From: an uncultured Alphaproteobacteria bacterium | GTDB taxonomy: Bacteria; Pseudomonadota; Alphaproteobacteria; RF32; CAG-239 | Assembly (NCBI GenBank): GCA_944391515.1 | Contig: CALXTW010000012.1 | Coordinates: 1 to 58,377, forward strand | Direction of reading: 5' to 3' | Length of the DNA stretch: 58,377 bases | Position numbers and translations under genes: made by a program | Notes under the pieces: model-generated | Told to the model about the DNA's origin: nothing | The model's input: only the letters and a program-made list of their open reading frames with translations | Database searches by the model: none | Shown here: positions 26,877 to 36,520 of the stretch, in pieces | How the letters are laid out: each line of letters starts with the position of its first letter | Numbering within the stretch: the first letter of the stretch is position 1

Positions 26877-27422
26877 ATGAAAAAGAAACTGATTGCGATA
26901 ATTGGTATTTGTTTTCTTAGTGCTTGTGGCTTTGAGCCTTTGTATGTACAGAAAAAAGGTGGTGGCTTTTTTGGTGGGGAGTACGACCAATCAATCAGTT
27001 CTGAAATGTCTCAAGTTAAGATAGAGGCCTCAGGAGAGAGGTTTGGACAACTTATTCGCAATGATTTGTTGGATTTGATGACGCCTCTAGGGGTGCCGCA
27101 CAAGCCCAAATATCGACTGGTGATTACACCTTTAGAGCCGCTCGTCTATGACCAAGCTTTGCGAAATGATATTACAGCCACCAGAAAACGCGTAGAATAT
27201 ACCGTAAACTATACAATGTATGAAGATGGCAAGGAGATAGTTAAAGGTAATTCGGTGGCCTTTGGTAGCTATGATATTTTGGCAAATCCGTATTCTATGA
27301 CAATTGCTCAGAAAAAAGTTATGAAAGATTCTGCGCAAATTATTGCAAATGATATTAGTTTACGCATTGCCGCTTACTTTCACTCTCGTATAACCAAACG
27401 AGGCTCAACAAGTGATTTTTAA
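26877..27422 (+). CDS. lptE: LPS-assembly lipoprotein LptE
   Basis: 181 aa outer-membrane lipoprotein that plugs the LptD barrel during lipopolysaccharide export. The signal peptide ends in the lipobox FLSACGFEPLY (Cys near 17), and the CGFxPLY sequence is characteristic of LptE/RlpB. The rest is a small alpha/beta domain. It overlaps the next gene by 11 nt, so it is coupled with holA, as is usual in proteobacteria. Confidence 0.88.
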   Translation: MKKKLIAIIGICFLSACGFEPLYVQKKGGGFFGGEYDQSISSEMSQVKIEASGERFGQLIRNDLLDLMTPLGVPHKPKYRLVITPLEPLVYDQALRNDITATRKRVEYTVNYTMYEDGKEIVKGNSVAFGSYDILANPYSMTIAQKKVMKDSAQIIANDISLRIAAYFHSRITKRGSTSDF

Positions 27423-28449
27423 GCAAGTTCAAATTGATAAATTTTTGAAAAAGCCAGATCCTCAGATTAAGGCGGTATTGATTTATGGCACTAATGAGGG
27501 GTTGGTGGCCGAATATGTCAAAAGTTTTGTAAAGTCGGTTTGTGAGGATGTGAACGATCCTTTCAGAGTGGCTTATTTGAATGGTGCGGACGTTAATGCA
27601 GATTCCGGAATTTTATTCGGCGAATATGGTAGTCAATCCCTTATGGGGGGACAACGCGTGGTCGTGGTCAGTGATGCGGACAATAACTTAACAAAAGTTA
27701 TTAAGTCTTTATTTGAGACCACGAAATCTGATACTTTACTTATTATTTCTTCAGGAAGTTTGAATAAAAAATCATCTTTGGTGAAGTTGGGTGAAGACAG
27801 CGAAGATATTGCCGTTATTCCTTGCTATGAAGACAGAGATGAGGATATTTTTGCGGCGGCTCGTGCTAAATTTGTGGAAGGCGGTTATACGCTTGGTAAT
27901 GATGCCTTACAAGTTTTGTGTTCGCGCTTGTCAAACGACCGTAAAAGTTCAATGAGTGAAATTGACAAGCTGATGACTTATGTCGGAGACAGAAAAAATA
28001 TTACGCTTGAGGATGTGATGAAAGTCATTAGCGATAATTCCGCTGCAAGCGGTGATGATGTTTGCTATTATGCTGCAAGCGGGCAAGTGGCTAAGGCGTT
28101 GGCTGCTTATACAAAATTGTTAAATGAAGGTAATGAGCCTATTTCCATTATACGCAGTGTTACCTATCATTTTAACAAACTCCTTACTTGTCTGGGCTAT
28201 ATGGAGCAGGGAGAGACCATTGATAAGGCGATTATGAAACTCACACCGCCGGTGATATTTTTTAGAAAAAATACGTTTAAATCGCAAGTCTCTTTATGGC
28301 CGAAAGATAAGCTCTTTAGTGTGTTGGAACTTTTATATAAATGTGAGAGAGATTGCAAGACAACCAATATGCCGGTGGAAGAAATTGCCAGTTATACATT
28401 AATGCAGATTGCTTCTGCGGCGGCTAAGCTTAATCGTCGCGGATATTAA
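27412..28449 (+). CDS. holA: DNA polymerase III subunit delta
   Basis: 345 aa clamp-loader subunit. The N-terminal AAA-like fold shows VLIYGTNEGLV (about 22-32) in place of a working P-loop, as is typical of delta, which binds but does not hydrolyse ATP. The helical C-terminal collar domain includes CYYAASGQVAKALAAYTKLL. The start is a GTG at 27412 inside the lptE 3' end; this gives the natural N terminus IFKQVQIDKFL. It ends the operon before a strong terminator. Confidence 0.88.
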   Translation: MIFKQVQIDKFLKKPDPQIKAVLIYGTNEGLVAEYVKSFVKSVCEDVNDPFRVAYLNGADVNADSGILFGEYGSQSLMGGQRVVVVSDADNNLTKVIKSLFETTKSDTLLIISSGSLNKKSSLVKLGEDSEDIAVIPCYEDRDEDIFAAARAKFVEGGYTLGNDALQVLCSRLSNDRKSSMSEIDKLMTYVGDRKNITLEDVMKVISDNSAASGDDVCYYAASGQVAKALAAYTKLLNEGNEPISIIRSVTYHFNKLLTCLGYMEQGETIDKAIMKLTPPVIFFRKNTFKSQVSLWPKDKLFSVLELLYKCERDCKTTNMPVEEIASYTLMQIASAAAKLNRRGY

Positions 28450-28450
28450 A

Positions 28451-28489
28451 AAAAAGAGCTTTCCTTATGACAAGAAAAGCTCTTTTTCT
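28451..28489 (+). terminator. Terminator after holA
   Basis: AAAAGAGCTTT and AAAGCTCTTTT form a long stem with further inner pairing (CCTT / AAG), followed by T-rich sequence. Confidence 0.75.
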
Positions 28490-28584
28490 GACTAATTCCA
28501 TAATTTCCTCCTAAAATTAATTTTCAAATTAATCCGAGTATGATATAGCTATCAAAAATTAACTTTCAATCGGTGGATGAAGAA

Positions 28585-29283
28585 ATGTATAGCGAAAGAT
28601 TTCAAACCTTTATTGAAATGTGGCAAAAAGATTTTGCCATTGAACGAACTATTGATGAAAAAATTTGTGTGGACAGAGATGGAAAACCTATTCCTTGGTA
28701 CACCTATCCGGCAATTGAATATTTGTCTCAATTTGATTATGGGACTAAAAAAATATTTGAATTTGGGTGTGGTAATTCATCTTTGTTTTGGGCAAATCGG
28801 GCGCAAAGCGTGACCAGCATTGAAGATAATTTGAAGTGGTTTGAAAAATGGCAACAAGAATTTCATCATGAGAATTTGGACATTCGTTGGCGTGATGAAG
28901 GCGAGATTTATGAAAACGCTATTTTTGAAGATGACACGCTCTATGATGTGATTGTGGTGGATGGTAAGCGTCGGGCTGAATGTGCTGCCACAGCAGTACA
29001 AAAAATGGCGCCGAACGGGATGATTATTTTAGATGACAGTGATAGAATCAACACCAGCCAAGAATATGTCAAAGCCGTGGAAAATTTGCGCAAGGCGGAT
29101 TTGATTCAGGTGGATTTCTATGGTTTTTGCCCGATGAATTGCTATACCAAAACCACGTCGGTTTTCTTGTCGCGAAAGTTTGATTTTGTTTCAAAATATC
29201 CGGTACAGCCGATTAACGGAATCGGTAATCTATGGTCAATGCAAAGAAAAGACCGTAAAGAGTTCTTTAAGAAAAACGGCTGA
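28585..29283 (+). CDS. SAM-dependent methyltransferase-like protein
   Basis: About 232 aa. A Rossmann methyltransferase motif I is visible as FEFGCGNSSLFWAN (about 57-70), the acidic strand 2 as VTSIEDN, and the motif IV region as YDVIVVDGK followed by GMIILDDSD. It lacks transmembrane segments. The fold resembles class I methyltransferases linked to glycan or small-molecule methylation, but the substrate is unclear. I prefer the ATG at 28585 (GGTGG 8 nt before it) over a GTG at 28573 that has no ribosome-binding site. It ends with TGA, 3 nt from the convergent CCA gene. Confidence 0.7.
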   Translation: MYSERFQTFIEMWQKDFAIERTIDEKICVDRDGKPIPWYTYPAIEYLSQFDYGTKKIFEFGCGNSSLFWANRAQSVTSIEDNLKWFEKWQQEFHHENLDIRWRDEGEIYENAIFEDDTLYDVIVVDGKRRAECAATAVQKMAPNGMIILDDSDRINTSQEYVKAVENLRKADLIQVDFYGFCPMNCYTKTTSVFLSRKFDFVSKYPVQPINGIGNLWSMQRKDRKEFFKKNG

Positions 29284-29285
29284 TG

Positions 29286-30527
29286 TTAGGCTGACTTTTG
29301 GGTGATGAGCTCAGGCAACTTATCAAGCAATTCTTGGTGGGTAAGGTGAAAGTCGCTTTCAATCCATAATTCTTCCAACTCATCCAAAACTTCTCCGATT
29401 TTGCGGTTGTCTTGAATGCCGGCGGCAATGACGTCACGACCTTTAACAGAAAATTCAGGTAAGCTGATTTCGGTAATGTGTTGCAAGCGGTCGCGCAAGT
29501 CGGGGAGCATTTGGTGCTTGAATGCGCAAGTCAAAATCAGTTTGTCTCTGGCAAAATCGTTGCCATGGCGGTAGATGATTTGGCGGAGCTTTTTCTCGTC
29601 TAAAAAGTCGTTTAACTCATAGTTATATCTTGTCCAGCTCAGAAAATCATCTTTTTGTTTGTTGCTGAGTTTGAGGCGAGAGGCCAGATTTTGAGCCAAA
29701 GATTCATCAGGGTTATAAAGCGTAAACAAACGGCGAAGCGGAGCGTTGGCAAGGTCCGGCGTGTGAATGGTGTTGATTAAAAAGTCAAGCTCCGATATGG
29801 TTTGAGAATCGGGCAGGACGTAGCTTAAAATCTCATTTTCACGCATGATGTTTAGGGTCTCAATGACTTTGGGCGTCATGAATAATTTGAATAATTCATC
29901 GCGAATACGCTCAAGCGAGAGTTGGCGTAAGCCTTCTTTGTTATCGCGGCAGGCGTGGAGGGCTTTTTTATCAATCGGGGCTTTTGAAAAAATAGAGTAG
30001 AAACGGAAAAAACGCAAAATACGAAGGTAATCTTCTTTAATACGTTGGTTAGCATTGCCGATAAAGCGGACAATGCCTTTTTCTAAATCATCAACCCCGT
30101 TGTAGTAGTCAAAAACATTGCCTTTTTCGTCGGCATAAACCGCATTAATCGTTAAGTCGCGGCGAGAGGCATCTTCTTCCCAATCAGAAGTGAAGATAAC
30201 TTCGGCATGGCGCCCATCGGTTTTGACGTCTTTTCTTAAAGAGGTTACTTCCAAAACTTGATTATCAATCACCACGCCAAGGGTTCCGAATTTTATGCCG
30301 ATTGGAATGGTTTTTATGCCGTTTTCTTCGCAAATTTCTACTAACTCGTCCGGAGATAAATCTGTGGCAAGGTCAAGGTCAAATCCTTTTAGTCCGGCAA
30401 TGGCATCGCGTACCGCACCACCGACAAAGCGCAAAACACCACCATGGGTTTCTACAATGTTAAATAAATGTAAGACATTTTTATTGGTTGTCAGATTTGA
30501 GATATCTAAATATTTATCCTTAAACAT
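29286..30527 (-). CDS. cca: CCA tRNA nucleotidyltransferase
   Basis: 413 aa polymerase-beta-fold enzyme that adds or repairs the tRNA 3' CCA. The nucleotidyltransferase signature is LRFVGGAVRDAIAG (about 32-45), followed by the catalytic acids in GFDLDLATD (about 48-56). The RRDLTINA motif (about 122-129) and the NTase helical neck follow. The tRNAs in this window encode CCA, so repair is its likely main role. The assignment to CCA-adding rather than poly(A) polymerase is by overall similarity and size. Confidence 0.88.
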   Translation of the reverse strand: MFKDKYLDISNLTTNKNVLHLFNIVETHGGVLRFVGGAVRDAIAGLKGFDLDLATDLSPDELVEICEENGIKTIPIGIKFGTLGVVIDNQVLEVTSLRKDVKTDGRHAEVIFTSDWEEDASRRDLTINAVYADEKGNVFDYYNGVDDLEKGIVRFIGNANQRIKEDYLRILRFFRFYSIFSKAPIDKKALHACRDNKEGLRQLSLERIRDELFKLFMTPKVIETLNIMRENEILSYVLPDSQTISELDFLINTIHTPDLANAPLRRLFTLYNPDESLAQNLASRLKLSNKQKDDFLSWTRYNYELNDFLDEKKLRQIIYRHGNDFARDKLILTCAFKHQMLPDLRDRLQHITEISLPEFSVKGRDVIAAGIQDNRKIGEVLDELEELWIESDFHLTHQELLDKLPELITQKSA

Positions 30528-30629
30528 ATTCTTCAGACTCGTTGTTAGCTTTCGGCCTTATTGTTAACAGTTTTTATAACTTTTTCCAATATATTATTTT
30601 CTAAATTATAACTTTGTGGGTAGATAGGT

Positions 30630-31139
30630 ATGAAAAATTTTATTTTTGCAATTTTGGTAACTTTCTTGGCTCATGTTTCTATGGCTCAGGCCGCTCCTCA
30701 ACTCATCGGAGAATATGATGATTGGGCCGCGTATTATTCTAAAGACGGTAAAGGTATAATTTGTTATATGGCTTCAACGCCAAAAAAAGATGAGGGCAAA
30801 TATACCAAACGCGGCGATATTTACGTGGTTATTACCCATCGTCCGGCAGAAAAAAGCTTTGACGTGGTAAATTTTGTTGCCGGTTATACTTATAAAAACG
30901 GTTCAGATATTGAAGTCAAAATCGGGAAAGATACTTTCGGGCGTTTCTTTACCGACGGCGATAAGGCTTGGGCAATTGATGATAAAGCCGATAGAGAATT
31001 GGTTGCTGCTATGAAACGCGGAAACCGAATGATTGTTCACGGAACATCAAGCAAAGGAACAGCCACCAAAGACACTTATTCTTTGAAAGGCTTTACGGGG
31101 GCTTACAAAGCTATTAGTTCTAAATGTAAGAAGAAATAA
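30630..31139 (+). CDS. Invasion-associated locus B (IalB)-like exported protein
   Basis: 169 aa with a Sec signal peptide (residues 1-21, ending MAQAA). The mature domain starts LIGEYDDWAAYY and contains ICYMASTP and VVITHRPAEKSFDVVNFVAGY, as in the IalB family of alphaproteobacteria. The C-terminal GFTGAYKAISSKC fits too. The family is periplasmic; the name comes from Bartonella, and an invasion role should not be assumed here. It is 2 nt before rlmN, a conserved alphaproteobacterial pairing. Confidence 0.8.
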   Translation: MKNFIFAILVTFLAHVSMAQAAPQLIGEYDDWAAYYSKDGKGIICYMASTPKKDEGKYTKRGDIYVVITHRPAEKSFDVVNFVAGYTYKNGSDIEVKIGKDTFGRFFTDGDKAWAIDDKADRELVAAMKRGNRMIVHGTSSKGTATKDTYSLKGFTGAYKAISSKCKKK

Positions 31140-31141
31140 TC

Positions 31142-32206
31142 ATGAGTGAAAAAATCGAATTAGTCGGCTTAAATCTGGAAGAATTGACCGCTCATTTGGC
31201 AGAAATCGGTGAGCCAAAATTTCGTGCTAAGCAAATTTATCAATGGGTTTATGTGCACGGGGCAACCAATTTTGAACAAATGACTAACTTGTCCAAAGAT
31301 TTGCGGGCTCGTTTGTCCGAAAAATTTAGCTTGACCAGACCTAAAATCGTAACCGAGCAAATCTCTAAAGATAAAACGCACAAGTGGCTTTTGGAGTTTG
31401 CTGACGGGCAGAGAATCGAGACGGTTTATATTCCGGAAGCCGACCGTGGTTCGGTTTGTATTTCAACTCAAGTCGGTTGTGCTGTTGGATGCACATTTTG
31501 CCATACTGGTTCGCAAAAAATTACGCGTAACTTAACAGCCGGAGAAATTGTCAGTCAATTTATGGTGGCGCGTGATGTTTATAAAGAATGGCCCAGCACT
31601 AGCCAAGAGAATCGTATGATTTCCAATATTGTGGTAATGGGAATGGGTGAGCCTTTGCACAATGTGGATAATGTGATTGCCGCACTCAAACTCCTAACCG
31701 ATGGCGATGGAATTGCCATTTCCAAACGCAAAGTTACTCTGTCAACTTCGGGAATTGTGCCGAATATGTTGCGGATTGCCAAAGAAACCGGTGTGAAATT
31801 AGCCGTGTCTTTGCATGCCCCGAATAACGAAAAACGCTCGCAGATTATGCCAATAAACAAGCGTTATCCAATTGAAGAAATTTTGCAGGCTTGCCAAGAA
31901 TATCAAAAGATTGTTACCAGTCGTTTTATCACTTTTGAATATTTGATGTTAGACGGCATAAATGATTCACTTGATGATGCACGTCAACTGATAGATTTGA
32001 TGAAGAAATTCAAGATCGGAGCAAAGTTTAATTTGATTCCGTTTAATCCTTGGCCAGGTTGCCCCTATAAGCCATCGTCTAATAATCGTGTGCATGCCTT
32101 TGCAAAAGAGCTAGAGAAAGCCGGTTTTGCCGCCCCTATTCGTATCGCCCGCGGGCAAGATATATTGGCGGCTTGTGGTCAGCTCAAAAGTAAAAAACTT
32201 GTATAA
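31142..32206 (+). CDS. rlmN: Dual-specificity 23S rRNA/tRNA C2-adenosine methyltransferase RlmN
   Basis: 354 aa radical SAM enzyme that methylates A2503 of 23S rRNA and A37 of some tRNAs. The radical SAM cysteines are in CAVGCTFCHTG (CxxxCxxC, about 117-127). The conserved GMGEP motif is near 163-167, and the mechanistic C-terminal Cys is in AACGQL. The last codons (KKLV, stop) lie inside the downstream palindromic repeat, which may therefore shape the C terminus. Confidence 0.95.
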   Translation: MSEKIELVGLNLEELTAHLAEIGEPKFRAKQIYQWVYVHGATNFEQMTNLSKDLRARLSEKFSLTRPKIVTEQISKDKTHKWLLEFADGQRIETVYIPEADRGSVCISTQVGCAVGCTFCHTGSQKITRNLTAGEIVSQFMVARDVYKEWPSTSQENRMISNIVVMGMGEPLHNVDNVIAALKLLTDGDGIAISKRKVTLSTSGIVPNMLRIAKETGVKLAVSLHAPNNEKRSQIMPINKRYPIEEILQACQEYQKIVTSRFITFEYLMLDGINDSLDDARQLIDLMKKFKIGAKFNLIPFNPWPGCPYKPSSNNRVHAFAKELEKAGFAAPIRIARGQDILAACGQLKSKKLV

Positions 32207-32628
32207 TGGACGACTAGTACAGAAATTGCGGGTCGAAAGTGTCCTCACGTACTAAAAGTGTACGCTGCGGTACTTTCGCCTTTATTTCTTACTATTCGTC
32301 TCATTCTCCAAGTTTTTTGTAAAAACTCGTATAATGGTCATCTAATACAGAATTGGCGATTGGTAAAAACTCGTCTAGTTGGTAACTAGAGTAATTTTAC
32401 GCGGTCTCGAAAAATTCACGTACGTTTTATGTACGCTAAAATTTTTCTTGCCGCTAGAAATCACTCTATATTATACACGCTATCCAAGCTTTTTGTAAAA
32501 AAACTCGTCTAGCAGGTAACTAGAGTAATTTTACGCGGTCTCGAAAAATTCACGTACGTTTTATGTACGCTAAAATTTTTCTTGCCGCTAGAAATCACTC
32601 TATTTATGCACGCTATCCGAGTTTTTTG
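32192..32628. repeat. Tandem large palindromic repeats between rlmN and a lipoprotein gene
   Basis: The gap and both gene ends hold three near-complete units of about 130 bp (32192-32319, 32363-32494, 32495-32628) and a 44-bp fragment at 32320-32362. Each unit is an imperfect palindrome starting with AAAAACTyG and ending with CAAGTTTTTTG-like sequence. In the last two units pairs include AGAGT/ACTCT, GCGG/CCGC, GAAAAATT/AATTTTTC and CGTAC/GTACG. Unit 1 keeps the same shape with different arms (CGAAAGT/ACTTTCG). The final T-runs on both strands make each a possible bidirectional terminator. Confidence 0.85.
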
Positions 32629-33077
32629 TCAGAATTTATTTTTTTATTTGCAATAGGTATCAATTTACCAGAAGAAGATATTTCATATCCCATTTGTTGA
32701 AGTTCTTCTATGCCGGCTTCATTAAAAGTATAAAAATATACTAATTCCCTTTGATTAATCGTTTCGGCGTCAATAGCTGCTTCCGGAATGCCCCAAAGAA
32801 TCGATATGGGCCAAGTTAAAAGGTTTAGTGAGCCGTAAAGGTAGTGGCTGCTATCTCCGCCGTTGCCTGATGCCAGATAAAAATTGCCAAATCCAGGAAG
32901 AATGTTTAGAGCTGCGGCTCCTGCCGGATTGGCTGGTCTTTCCCAGTTGCCTTTGGGTTTATCTACGCTTATTCCTTTGGATTCCAGACTGCGAATAGTG
33001 TTCCTTTCGCTATAACTTAATGAAGTGCAAGCAGAAAGGGTTAGTATTAATGCTGTATAAAGTACGATTTTTTTCAT
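32613..33077 (-). CDS. Hypothetical lipoprotein, 154 aa
   Basis: The signal peptide ends in lipobox LSACTS (Cys at residue 16). A middle glycine-rich hydrophobic part, ILPGFGNFYLASGNGG followed by LYGSLNLLTWPISILWGIPEAAID, could associate with membrane and recalls small TM2-like or YjfL-type lipoproteins. I do not recognise the family. The last codons (DKKLG, TAG) lie in the palindromic repeat shared with rlmN. The upstream region holds a separate palindromic element. Confidence 0.65.
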   Translation of the reverse strand: MKKIVLYTALILTLSACTSLSYSERNTIRSLESKGISVDKPKGNWERPANPAGAAALNILPGFGNFYLASGNGGDSSHYLYGSLNLLTWPISILWGIPEAAIDAETINQRELVYFYTFNEAGIEELQQMGYEISSSGKLIPIANKKINSDKKLG

Positions 33078-33133
33078 TAGAACATCCTTATTTGTGGTTA
33101 AAATAAAACCCGCGCTTTTTTAGTAAAAGGCGG

Positions 33134-33307
33134 GCGGATGTTCGAAAACCGTATACGTTTAGACGGCTCGGCTTATTTGGCCAAAGCCTTATTCGCCGAC
33201 ATCCGTCCGAAAACAGACTAAACGTCGGCACAATCTTTTAAGTCGTGTGCACACGACTAAACGTATTAAGGGTTTTCGAAGCCCTGGGATATGTTTTTTG
33301 ACATATC
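33134..33307. repeat. Intergenic palindromic element with several inverted repeats
   Basis: The 297-bp gap between engB and the lipoprotein gene holds nested inverted repeats: TTCGAAAACCGTATACGTTTAG (split at 33141-33162) against CTAAACGTATT/AAGGGTTTTCGAA (33257-33280); an inner CTAAACGT at 33218-33225 that competes for the same arm; CGGATGT / ACATCCG; a perfect 18-bp palindrome AGTCGTGTGCACACGACT at 33241-33258; and GATATGT / ACATATC at 33288-33307. No gene is visible. It could be an engB terminator, a regulatory cruciform or a MITE-like repeat. Confidence 0.75.
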
Positions 33308-33374
33308 TTGCGTGTAGACTAGAGATTAATTTTGCAAATGTAAAGTAAAAATAAGCTAATAAAGCTGAAATTAT

Positions 33375-34016
33375 TTAAATGAGGGAGGCAATTTCAGCGC
33401 GGACCTCGTCCAGACCTTCACGTTTTTCCGAGCTGGTGGTGAGTGCCTTAACGTAGGCGGCCGGGTGCTTGGCGATTTTTTCTTGTGTGGCTTTTAAGAC
33501 CTTTTCTAGTTCTTTGGCACTGATTTTATCGCTCTTGGTTAAGATGATTTGATAGGTGACGGCGGCTTTATCCAGCATCTCCATTATCTCTTCATCAACC
33601 TTTTTAATGCCGTGGCGCGAATCGATTAACACAAAAACGCGTTTGAGATTTACTCTTCCTTGCAGGTAAGTAAAAATGAGTTTTTGCCATTGTTTGACCA
33701 GTTTTTCAGGGGCTTGGGCATAGCCATAGCCGGGCAGGTCAACCAGGTGTAATTTATCACCAAGATTAAAATAATTAAGCTGTTGGGTACGCCCCGGGGT
33801 GTTCGAGGTTTTGGCCAAGCCTTTTTGTTGGGTAACGGCGTTTATCAGACTCGATTTGCCAACGTTGGATCGTCCGGCAAAAGCCACTTCAGGCATATCG
33901 GTTAAAGGCAATTGCGATAAATTGGCAACGCCTAAGACAAATTGCGCCGGAGTACTGAAAAGTTGTTTTCCAGCTTCAAGTTGTTCTTTTGAATATTCCT
34001 CCGGCGCAAAGTCCAT
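33375..34016 (-). CDS. engB: Ribosome biogenesis GTPase EngB/YsxC
   Basis: 213 aa TrmE-Era-like GTPase acting in 50S subunit assembly and cell division. The P-loop is [16 protein letters not shown] (about 45-60), the DxPGYG motif is [10 protein letters not shown] (about 93-102), and the base-specificity motif is TKSDK (about 160). Its start overlaps the yidC stop (TAATG). It ends the rpmH-rnpA-yidD-yidC-engB block. Confidence 0.93.
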   Translation of the reverse strand: MDFAPEEYSKEQLEAGKQLFSTPAQFVLGVANLSQLPLTDMPEVAFAGRSNVGKSSLINAVTQQKGLAKTSNTPGRTQQLNYFNLGDKLHLVDLPGYGYAQAPEKLVKQWQKLIFTYLQGRVNLKRVFVLIDSRHGIKKVDEEIMEMLDKAAVTYQIILTKSDKISAKELEKVLKATQEKIAKHPAAYVKALTTSSEKREGLDEVRAEIASLI

Positions 34017-35695
34017 TAGTTTACTCCATTTTTACGCATAATGGCTTTTTGTTGAATGATGGAGAGAATGTTGCTCAATGTCCAGTAAATGACCAAACCT
34101 GAAGCGAAATGTCCCAACATAAAGGTGAAGATAACCGGCAGAAGGGCAAACATGCGTGCTTGGTCTTTGTTGGTCGGGGCGGGATTGAGCTTTTGTTGAA
34201 TATACATGGTTAATCCCATAATTATCGGCCAAACACCAATATCTAGCAAGCTTGGAACCGGGAAATGCAAAATGGTGGATAATACCAACGGGTCGGGTGC
34301 TGAAAGGTCTTTAATCCAACCAATGAACGGTGCGTGGCGAATTTCAATTGAGATATTCAAAACCTTGTACAAAGAGAAGAATACCGGAATTTGAATCAAC
34401 ATCGGTAAGCAACCTGCTGCCGGATTGATTTTTTCGCGACGATACATCTCCATCGTTTCTTGTTGGAGTTTCATCTTATCGTCTTGGTAACGTTCTTGCA
34501 GTTCTTTTAATTTGGGTTGAATTTTCTTCATCTTAGACATGCTGTCATAAGACTTATTGGCAATCGGGAACATAACCAAACGGAGTAAGGCCGCAAACAG
34601 CAGAATAGCCCAGCCCATGTTGCCGATGAAGTTGTATAAAAAGTCTAAGATATAGAAGAACGGTTTGGTTAAGAAATAATACCAACCAAAGTCAACCGCT
34701 AAGTCAAACTTAGGAATATTGAGCGAGGTGGTATATTTATCCAATAGCTTAATTTCTTTAGCACCGGCAAAGAGCTTAACATCGGCATTACCGACATCAC
34801 CCGAAGCAATTGTGATAGGAGAGCCGACATAATCGGTTTGGAAAGTGTTTTCTCCGGTGCTGGAGAATTTAACCGTATTGGGGGTGGAACTGTTTACAAT
34901 CAAAGCACTAAACCAATAGCGGTCAGAAAAACCGGCCCAGCCTTGTGCGGTTTTATATTCTTTGGCTTTGTCTTCAACCAAATCAGGATATTTGATTTCT
35001 TGTAAGTTGTTGTCAACCACACCGATAAGACCTTCGTGAACGACACTGGCAGAAGAGTTAACATTTGCCAGTTTGCGATTGATTAAACCATAAGGATAAA
35101 GGGTGACGGCTTGGTTTGAGTTATTGATGACGTTTTGTTGAATGGTGAACATATAGTTATCATCAAGGCTGATTTTGCGAATGAATTTCAAGCCTTGGCC
35201 GTTATTCCATTCCATAACAATCGGGGTTTCGGGGGTGAGCTTTTGTCCTTTAACGCTCCAAATCGTGTCCTTATTGGGCAAGTTTACTTTAGGATTGGTG
35301 CTCAGCCAGCCAAACTCGGCATAATACGGAGCTTGGGTTTGAGCCGGAGCAAACAGCTCAACATTGGGGCTACCTTCTTCCAAAGTTTGTTTGTATTTTT
35401 CAAGCATAAGATTGTCTAAGCGACCGCCTTTGGTGCGGATGGAACCACTCAAAGCAGAACTTGAAATTTGAATGCGAGAATCTTTAGCTATCACCTCTTG
35501 GGTCGTTTCCGGTTCGGCTTGCAACAGCTCTTTGGCATCCGTATCGGTTACGGGTGTGGAGGGCAAGTTGGCTTGTGGAGCTGAAACTTCAGGAGCTTGG
35601 CTCGGAGTTTGACTTGGGAAAAAGTAGTTGGTTATGAAAATGACGGCTATGGACAGGACAATTGCCAAAAACAAGCCTTTCATTTCGTCTCGCAT
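34016..35695 (-). CDS. yidC: Membrane protein insertase YidC
   Basis: 559 aa inner-membrane insertase. The N-terminal transmembrane anchor ([20 protein letters not shown]) and a proline-rich linker precede the large periplasmic beta-domain. The Oxa1-like core starts around 365 ([20 protein letters not shown]) and includes the positively charged groove region [16 protein letters not shown] (about 410-425) and further helices. AGGAG 8 nt upstream supports the first ATG. The neighbour order is the usual dnaA-proximal set. Confidence 0.95.
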   Translation of the reverse strand: MRDEMKGLFLAIVLSIAVIFITNYFFPSQTPSQAPEVSAPQANLPSTPVTDTDAKELLQAEPETTQEVIAKDSRIQISSSALSGSIRTKGGRLDNLMLEKYKQTLEEGSPNVELFAPAQTQAPYYAEFGWLSTNPKVNLPNKDTIWSVKGQKLTPETPIVMEWNNGQGLKFIRKISLDDNYMFTIQQNVINNSNQAVTLYPYGLINRKLANVNSSASVVHEGLIGVVDNNLQEIKYPDLVEDKAKEYKTAQGWAGFSDRYWFSALIVNSSTPNTVKFSSTGENTFQTDYVGSPITIASGDVGNADVKLFAGAKEIKLLDKYTTSLNIPKFDLAVDFGWYYFLTKPFFYILDFLYNFIGNMGWAILLFAALLRLVMFPIANKSYDSMSKMKKIQPKLKELQERYQDDKMKLQQETMEMYRREKINPAAGCLPMLIQIPVFFSLYKVLNISIEIRHAPFIGWIKDLSAPDPLVLSTILHFPVPSLLDIGVWPIIMGLTMYIQQKLNPAPTNKDQARMFALLPVIFTFMLGHFASGLVIYWTLSNILSIIQQKAIMRKNGVN

Positions 35696-35775
35696 TATAA
35701 ATATCTCCTATTTTTTTGTTTGTTATGGCTTGGTTTTACATTATATTCTTGCTTAACGCAAGGATTTATCTTGGG

Positions 35776-36024
35776 TTATTCTTTTGAGTTGTCGGTTTTC
35801 TTTGGCGGTACGGGGTCAAAACCTTGTCCTCCCCAGGGGTGGCAACGGAGTAATCTTTTGGTGCCGAGCCATAGACCCTTAACAATTCCGTGGATTTGAA
35901 TGGCCTCAATCATATATTGCGAACAAGTGGGACAATAGCGGCAACAGCCCGGAAACAAAGGGGAAATGAACTTTTGATAAAACCTAATCAGTGCTATCAG
36001 AAGATGTTGGAACAGCTTGCTCAT
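35776..36024 (-). CDS. yidD: Membrane protein insertion efficiency factor YidD
   Basis: About 82 aa. Family motifs are [26 protein letters not shown] (split across about 12-37) and the C-terminal [12 protein letters not shown] (about 63-74). It is an inner-membrane-associated partner of YidC. I chose the ATG at 36024 (GAAGG 7 nt upstream); it overlaps rnpA by 41 nt, a common arrangement. An in-frame ATG at 36039 is the alternative. Confidence 0.9.
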   Translation of the reverse strand: MSKLFQHLLIALIRFYQKFISPLFPGCCRYCPTCSQYMIEAIQIHGIVKGLWLGTKRLLRCHPWGGQGFDPVPPKKTDNSKE

Positions 36025-36379
36025 CAGCTTTGCCTTCAAACTGCTTGTTGAGTTTTTTTAAGCTCCATTTCAAATCTTCACAGAGCTTGGAATAGGGACA
36101 ATCGGCCGTGTTGTAACGCCCAATCAATATATATTCATAGCCAGGTAAAAGTCGGTCGTAGTGTTCTCTTAATACGGCACGCAATCTGCGACGGGCGCGA
36201 TTGCGAATATGGGCTTTGCCTAGTTTTTTTGTGGTGGTAAAACCAATTTTGGCAATTTGTTCAGACCCACATAAACTTTGAGCCGCCTGCAGGATAAGTG
36301 TTGGTGTTACCATCTTCAATCCCTGCTTGGCGACTCTTAAAAAATCTTTGCGTTTCTTTATTGTTAAAACGGCAGTCAT
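35984..36379 (-). CDS. rnpA: Ribonuclease P protein component
   Basis: 131 aa basic protein assisting RNase P RNA in tRNA 5' maturation. It has the N-terminal [12 protein letters not shown] start, the [21 protein letters not shown] core (RNR motif, about 47-67) and [11 protein letters not shown]. The gene sits between rpmH and yidD as usual. The RNase P RNA gene itself was not found in this window. Confidence 0.92.
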   Translation of the reverse strand: MTAVLTIKKRKDFLRVAKQGLKMVTPTLILQAAQSLCGSEQIAKIGFTTTKKLGKAHIRNRARRRLRAVLREHYDRLLPGYEYILIGRYNTADCPYSKLCEDLKWSLKKLNKQFEGKADEQAVPTSSDSTD

Positions 36380-36385
36380 TTTTTA

Positions 36386-36520
36386 TTATGCTGAAAGTTT
36401 AGCGCGACCATGTTTACGACGAGCGGCTAATACTTTGCGTCCGCCGGCGGTGGCCATGCGTGCGCGGAAACCATGACGGCGTGCGCGGACCAATTTACTT
36501 GGTTGATATGTGCGTTTCAT
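36386..36520 (-). CDS. rpmH: 50S ribosomal protein L34
   Basis: 44 aa: it begins [17 protein letters not shown], continues [18 protein letters not shown] and ends KHGRAKLSA, a full L34 by sequence. It was too short to stand out among other frames but is unmistakable. It lies 6 nt upstream of rnpA on the minus strand and heads the block, with AGGAG-like GGAGAAAAT before its ATG. Confidence 0.97.
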   Translation of the reverse strand: MKRTYQPSKLVRARRHGFRARMATAGGRKVLAARRKHGRAKLSA

